Positions 6,472-9,378 of a DNA stretch of 9,378 nt are shown here, piece by piece. The first letter of the stretch is position 1. The number at the start of each line of letters is the position of its first letter. Source of the DNA: Lutibacter sp. (GTDB lineage Bacteria > Bacteroidota > Bacteroidia > Flavobacteriales > Flavobacteriaceae); NCBI GenBank assembly GCA_004195315.1, contig SDWL01000055.1, positions 1 through 9,378 of the forward strand, given 5' to 3'. Position numbers and translations under genes: made by a program. The notes under the pieces are model-generated. The model was not told the DNA's origin. It worked only from the letters and a program-made list of their open reading frames with translations, and ran no database searches.

Positions 6472-6505
6472 AAAAAAAACCGAACAATTTGTTCGGTTTT
6501 TTTTT
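6472..6505 (-). terminator. Rho-independent terminator of module A
   Basis: A run of eight A, the stem half ACCGAAC (6479-6485), a 5-base loop, the stem half GTTCGGT (6491-6497) and a run of T to 6505 form a hairpin with U-tracts on both strands. It sits 25 bases beyond the stop of the cytochrome at 6530-6928. It should end transcription of module A and insulate module B. The CCGAACAA stem core recurs in the module B terminator. Confidence 0.85.
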
Positions 6506-6529
6506 AAATATTTTAATAATTGGTGATAA

Positions 6530-6928
6530 TTATTCAGCTAAAGTTCTCATATAATTTACAATTAACCATCTGTCTTCATCATCTTGCATTTTCTTTGTGT
6601 ATTCTGGCATATCTAATCTACCAAAACTAGTTTTATAAAATAAGGCTCCATCGCTTTGAGCTTGGAATTCTTCAGATGAGAAATCTCCTAATTCACCATC
6701 CATTTCATCTGCTTTTGTTCCATCTCCATAACCTTCAGCACCGTGACAAGATTTACAGTGTTTTGTGTATAATGATTTTCCAATTGCAGCATCTGTCTTT
6801 GCATCAATAGGGTTTTTCATTGTCTCATATTTAGCTGGTACTTTCCATTCTTCTTGAATTAAAGTTGTAAAAGAAAATAAAGCTAGTGAGATTACCGTAA
6901 TAACGGTTAAAATTTTAAATGTTTTCAT
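6530..6928 (-). CDS. Small monoheme cytochrome c, module A
   Basis: This 132-residue class I-like cytochrome c has an N-terminal hydrophobic leader (about 4-23) and a heme-binding CKSCH at 58-62. M107, in the segment LDMPEY, is the likely sixth iron ligand. The ending WLIVNYMRTL is typical of the last helix of cbb3-type or ActE-like cytochrome domains. All six heme domains in the window share an N-terminal pattern: W-x-(V/I)-P-x-x-(Y/F)-x-x-M-K-N. No AxA-like signal peptidase site is obvious, so the leader may stay as a membrane anchor. The gene overlaps the preceding one by 14 bases and is the last gene before the terminator at 6472-6505. The likely role is to accept electrons from the iron-sulfur/NrfD unit, or deliver them to it. 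The heme domain most resembles that of the lipoprotein at 206-964 (both have DEDRWL and an AE end). Confidence 0.93.
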   Translation of the reverse strand: MKTFKILTVITVISLALFSFTTLIQEEWKVPAKYETMKNPIDAKTDAAIGKSLYTKHCKSCHGAEGYGDGTKADEMDGELGDFSSEEFQAQSDGALFYKTSFGRLDMPEYTKKMQDDEDRWLIVNYMRTLAE

Positions 6929-7808
6929 GTTTTTCTTTTTTAGATTTAGATTTGTTTATTTTAAATAAATTAGTAATTAAATATATAATTAACCCCCATA
7001 TTCCAAATATCAATAAATTCGGAAAAATAAGCAAGAATATTGGAGTTTTATTTCTTGGAGACCACATAGTTCTTTCGTCAAATGTTGACTCATCAACTAT
7101 GGTTTTTCCTATAGGAGCATTAACAATTGCTATAACAGTTCCATATTCTTCACTTTCATTTAGAACAACTTCAAAAGTTAAGTTTCCATCAACACCAGGT
7201 ATTCCTTCCTCTATAGGAACAAGAATTGTGCCATCTTCATCGGTGATATTAAATTCTTCACCAATAAATAAAGGTTTAAACAATCGTTGAAGTTGAACGG
7301 TTAATGATTGGTTGATAATTAAGCTATCTGCATTTACATCTTTTAGCGTGGCAGTTATATAATTAACACTATCTTTTGTAATTAACTTAGCTTCAATAGC
7401 TGCATCTTTAAAGCTAATACTTTTTGATGCTTTCTTAAAAGTATCGTTTCCTTTAAAAGAGATTGATACAGTATAAGTATCAGAAATTGAGTCAGGAGTA
7501 AGTATATTTAAATCTTTTAATACAAATCTGCTTTCACCATTAAAGTTAGTTGTTGTTGTACCTATTTTAACTTTATCATCTCCAAATTCATTATAAACAA
7601 TTAAATCAATGTTTGAAACATTAACATTTTTCTTGTTTACTCTTGCAGATGCTTTAAAATCAAAATAAGGTTCGCCATTCATTATTTTAACATATTGCAC
7701 TTTTAATCTTACTTTTCCTTTTTTAGCTTTTTGCGCAAAACTCGAAGTGATCATAAAGACACTTAATAGCATAAGAAAAAAGTGACGCATATTTAGTTGA
7801 TTTATCAT
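6915..7808 (-). CDS. Periplasmic beta-rich protein with C-terminal membrane anchor, module A
   Basis: I do not recognise a named family. The protein has 297 residues: a Sec signal peptide ending SSFA/QK near residue 25, a beta-strand-rich region that looks like two Ig-like sandwiches (about 32-135 and 136-240, with turns such as TTTTNFNGESRF and ITDEDGTILVPI), and one membrane helix (about 256-281) followed by a lysine-rich cytoplasmic tail. That topology places the bulk in the periplasm beside the NrfD-type and iron-sulfur subunits. Its counterpart in module B (2862-3746) has the same architecture and the shared IPGxxGNL and LFKI segments. A structural or assembly subunit, or a cytochrome docking protein, is a guess. 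The start at 7808 overlaps the upstream stop; an internal ATG at 7790 (MRHFF) would give a cleaner signal peptide and may be the true start. The 3' end overlaps the next gene by 14 bases. Confidence 0.82.
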   Translation of the reverse strand: MINQLNMRHFFLMLLSVFMITSSFAQKAKKGKVRLKVQYVKIMNGEPYFDFKASARVNKKNVNVSNIDLIVYNEFGDDKVKIGTTTTNFNGESRFVLKDLNILTPDSISDTYTVSISFKGNDTFKKASKSISFKDAAIEAKLITKDSVNYITATLKDVNADSLIINQSLTVQLQRLFKPLFIGEEFNITDEDGTILVPIEEGIPGVDGNLTFEVVLNESEEYGTVIAIVNAPIGKTIVDESTFDERTMWSPRNKTPIFLLIFPNLLIFGIWGLIIYLITNLFKINKSKSKKEKHENI

Positions 7809-9121
7809 GATTTAGTGCTTTTTTCGTTTTCTAATAATTCTTTCTCATCTGCTGTTCTTTGAATAGGTATTATTGGTACATACCTAACTAAAATGGTAAT
7901 AATTAATAAGCTCATAGCTAAAGTACCAGCTGTTACTAACCATTCATGTAAACTTGGGAAATAGTGATGCCAAGATTCAGGAACACCTTGAATAGGTAAA
8001 AATGGATGTAATAGAGTTGGAGTTACAATTAGGTAACGTTTCCACCAAGATCCTACAACAACTGCTAAACCTAAAATAAACATTGGAAGGGGTTTTCTAA
8101 AATTCTTAAATAATAGAAGAATAGCAGGAATTACTAATCCTCCAAAAATAACAACCCAAAACAAATATGAATAATCTCCAGTAAAAAGAACATCTAAATG
8201 AGTCATTTCACCTTTTTTTGCTGTAAACGCAGGCATTAAATATTCATTAATATTGAAATAAATATATATAAAACAAGCTAAAGATAAAAATTTTCCAAGT
8301 TTATCAAAATGAAATAATGTGATGTAATTTTCAAGTTTGTAAGCTTTTCTTAAGATAAAAACAACTGTAATTAAAGCTCCTACACCTGCTACAAATGCAC
8401 CAGAAATAAAATAAGCACCCATATTTGTACTGTCCCAACCAATTCTGTAGGTTGTTGAAAATAACCAAGCATCAACAGTTTGTAATATTAACCCTATTGG
8501 GATTAGCATTAACGCAATAATTTTAATTGAATTTGTTTGTATCTTTTTTTGAGCTTTACTACCTGTCCAGTTTAATGATAATTTACCATAAATCTTGCTT
8601 AAAAAAGGACTTTTTTCATTAAAGTGTTTCTTAAGTATAGCAAAATCTGGAAGTAAAGGAAAATAAAGTAATAAGAAACTTATTGCTACAGATGTTGGGA
8701 TTATAATTACATCCCAAGTAATTGGTGATTGTAATCTTGCATGAAGAAATAGATTTAACATTCTATCTGGTCTACCCATATCAATCATAATTGTGATACC
8801 TGCCATTATTATAGAGGCAAGCGTAATTATTTCAGCAATTCTAACTATAGGTGTTCTCCATCCTTGATGTGTTAATCTTAAAACTGCAACTGTAACCGAT
8901 CCAACAAAACTTGTTGCAACGAAGAATACAAAATTGGAAATGTAAATTCCCCAAAGTGCATAATCTCGCATATTTGTTACTATTTGTCCCTCAATTAGTT
9001 CTTGTATATATGCTATTATTCCAACAATTGAAATTAGAATTAGTGAGATGGTCCATATTATACCTAGCTTTCCAAATTTTCTTGGAGCTAAATCATTAAG
9101 AAGTGTATCGTAATTTTTCAT
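7805..9121 (-). CDS. NrfD/PsrC-family quinone-interacting membrane subunit, module A
   Basis: This 438-residue polytopic membrane protein has about ten hydrophobic segments (roughly residues 20-40, 57-82, 95-114, 136-165, 200-221, 235-256, 275-296, 318-337, 346-362 and 395-415). That count fits ActC/ActF/QrcD-type proteins better than the eight helices of PsrC or DmsC. Family-like signatures are DMGRPDR (114-120), SPITWD (132-137) and KRYLIVTPTL (361-370). Proteins of this family bind and oxidise or reduce membrane quinone and pass electrons to the iron-sulfur subunit; here the pool would be menaquinone (inference). It is clearly homologous to 3758-5101. The ATG follows the iron-sulfur stop by 2 bases, and its TGA overlaps the next ATG by 4 bases (7805-7808), which indicates translational coupling. 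The family call is firm; direction of electron flow and substrate are not known. Confidence 0.92.
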   Translation of the reverse strand: MKNYDTLLNDLAPRKFGKLGIIWTISLILISIVGIIAYIQELIEGQIVTNMRDYALWGIYISNFVFFVATSFVGSVTVAVLRLTHQGWRTPIVRIAEIITLASIIMAGITIMIDMGRPDRMLNLFLHARLQSPITWDVIIIPTSVAISFLLLYFPLLPDFAILKKHFNEKSPFLSKIYGKLSLNWTGSKAQKKIQTNSIKIIALMLIPIGLILQTVDAWLFSTTYRIGWDSTNMGAYFISGAFVAGVGALITVVFILRKAYKLENYITLFHFDKLGKFLSLACFIYIYFNINEYLMPAFTAKKGEMTHLDVLFTGDYSYLFWVVIFGGLVIPAILLLFKNFRKPLPMFILGLAVVVGSWWKRYLIVTPTLLHPFLPIQGVPESWHHYFPSLHEWLVTAGTLAMSLLIITILVRYVPIIPIQRTADEKELLENEKSTKS

Positions 9122-9123
9122 AA

Positions 9124-9378
9124 TTATTCAGGGTTTTCAACAGATTGAAATTGCTTATATTTATCTAATCCATCTTTAAAATCAACTAATCTATCAACAG
9201 GAGGTAAGTAATAAACGCTTGGAGCAGTTCCTAAACTTTCCATTAATCTATAACCCGCTTTATCTCTTAATAATTTGCTGAATCTTAAAGTAACTTCACC
9301 ATTGGTAACCGTATCTTCATACTTATCTCCAAAATAAAATACTCCATTAGGACATGCAGTAACACAATGTGGAAGTTC
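9124..9378 (-). CDS. Iron-sulfur (ferredoxin-like) subunit, module A, C-terminal fragment cut by window edge
   Basis: This is an 84-codon open frame that runs off the right edge and stops at 9124-9126. It was translated by hand from the reverse strand. It begins ELPHCVTACPNGV, which is the second half of the fourth cysteine motif (C-x3-C-P) of a four-cluster ferredoxin subunit of the PsrB/DmsB/ActB type. It then continues through YFGDKYEDTVTNGE and VYYLPPVDR. About 41 of the first 63 residues match the C-terminal region of the complete iron-sulfur protein at 5121-6125, so the two are paralogs. The stop lies 2 bases before the NrfD-type start at 9121, so they are surely co-transcribed. The role is inferred to be periplasmic electron transfer between the NrfD-type partner and a cytochrome or catalytic subunit. 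Its export signal, the other three cluster motifs and any upstream catalytic gene are outside the window. Confidence 0.9.
   Translation of the reverse strand, partial: ELPHCVTACPNGVFYFGDKYEDTVTNGEVTLRFSKLLRDKAGYRLMESLGTAPSVYYLPPVDRLVDFKDGLDKYKQFQSVENPE

Larger units (their letters stand above)
6126..6529. other. Intergenic control region between modules A and B
   Basis: These 404 bases hold no convincing gene on either strand. From right to left they contain the module A terminator (6472-6505) and an AT-rich stretch (about 6275-6471) with no clear structure beyond a short palindrome, AAGATATCTT at 6415-6424. A second possible TANNTTTG box, TAAGTTTG on the minus strand, lies at 6341-6348. Next come palindromes at 6261-6274 and 6237-6253, a better-placed TAAATTTG box at 6188-6195, and a leader hairpin at 6154-6174. 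This is where module B transcription is expected to start and be controlled. Confidence 0.7.

Noticed and set aside
6444..6506. Possible 20-codon plus-strand peptide starting ATGGCTAAG
   Set aside because: It runs through the terminator hairpin and stops in its T-run, and has no ribosome site or known similarity.
3758..9121. Naming the locus as alternative complex III (ActABCDEF)
   Set aside because: The NrfD-like and cytochrome parts fit, but there is no pentaheme ActA, no large ActB-type fusion and no ActD in the window. Only family-level resemblance is claimed.
1642..9378. Assignment to a specific substrate such as polysulfide, thiosulfate, tetrathionate, DMSO or nitrite
   Set aside because: The substrate is set by the catalytic subunit, which is not in the window. 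FeS and NrfD subunits alone do not discriminate.

Overview
The window looks like an accessory respiratory locus from a Flavobacteriaceae-type Bacteroidetes. The evidence is the very AT-rich DNA (I estimate about 30% GC, not computed), mostly poor Shine-Dalgarno sites, TANNTTTG-type promoter elements, short Bacteroidetes-style lipoprotein leaders, and the protein families themselves. Every gene I accept lies on the minus strand, so the locus reads from right to left. No RNA gene, insertion sequence, integrase or CRISPR array was seen.

Layout in transcription order. Module A (9378 to about 6472): the C-terminal end of an iron-sulfur subunit cut by the window edge, a ten-helix NrfD/PsrC-type membrane subunit, a periplasmic beta-rich protein with a C-terminal membrane anchor, and a small monoheme cytochrome c, closed by a strong hairpin terminator. 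Next comes a 404-base gap (6126-6529) holding that terminator, two palindromes and a probable promoter. Module B (6125 to about 1593) has the same four genes in the same order (Tat-exported iron-sulfur protein, NrfD-type protein, beta-rich anchored protein, monoheme cytochrome c) plus a fifth gene, a diheme cytochrome made by a near-perfect internal duplication. It ends in a terminator with the same stem core as that of module A. Two cytochrome c lipoproteins (1058-1540 and 206-964) follow; they share one leader but carry heme domains from two different subgroups.

How the genes may work together (inference from families): NrfD-type proteins exchange electrons with membrane quinone, the four-cluster ferredoxin-like subunit forms a wire on the periplasmic face, and cytochromes c carry electrons onward. 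Such units usually serve a molybdopterin enzyme (Psr/Phs/Ttr type) or form part of alternative complex III or Qrc. Module B is bounded by a terminator and an apparent promoter and has no molybdopterin or multiheme catalytic subunit. It could therefore be a stripped-down menaquinol:cytochrome c oxidoreductase, or it could borrow a catalytic subunit encoded beyond the right edge. Six closely related heme domains in five genes, and a missing cluster-ligand cysteine in the intact iron-sulfur subunit, are the most unusual features. The terminal substrate cannot be told from this window.
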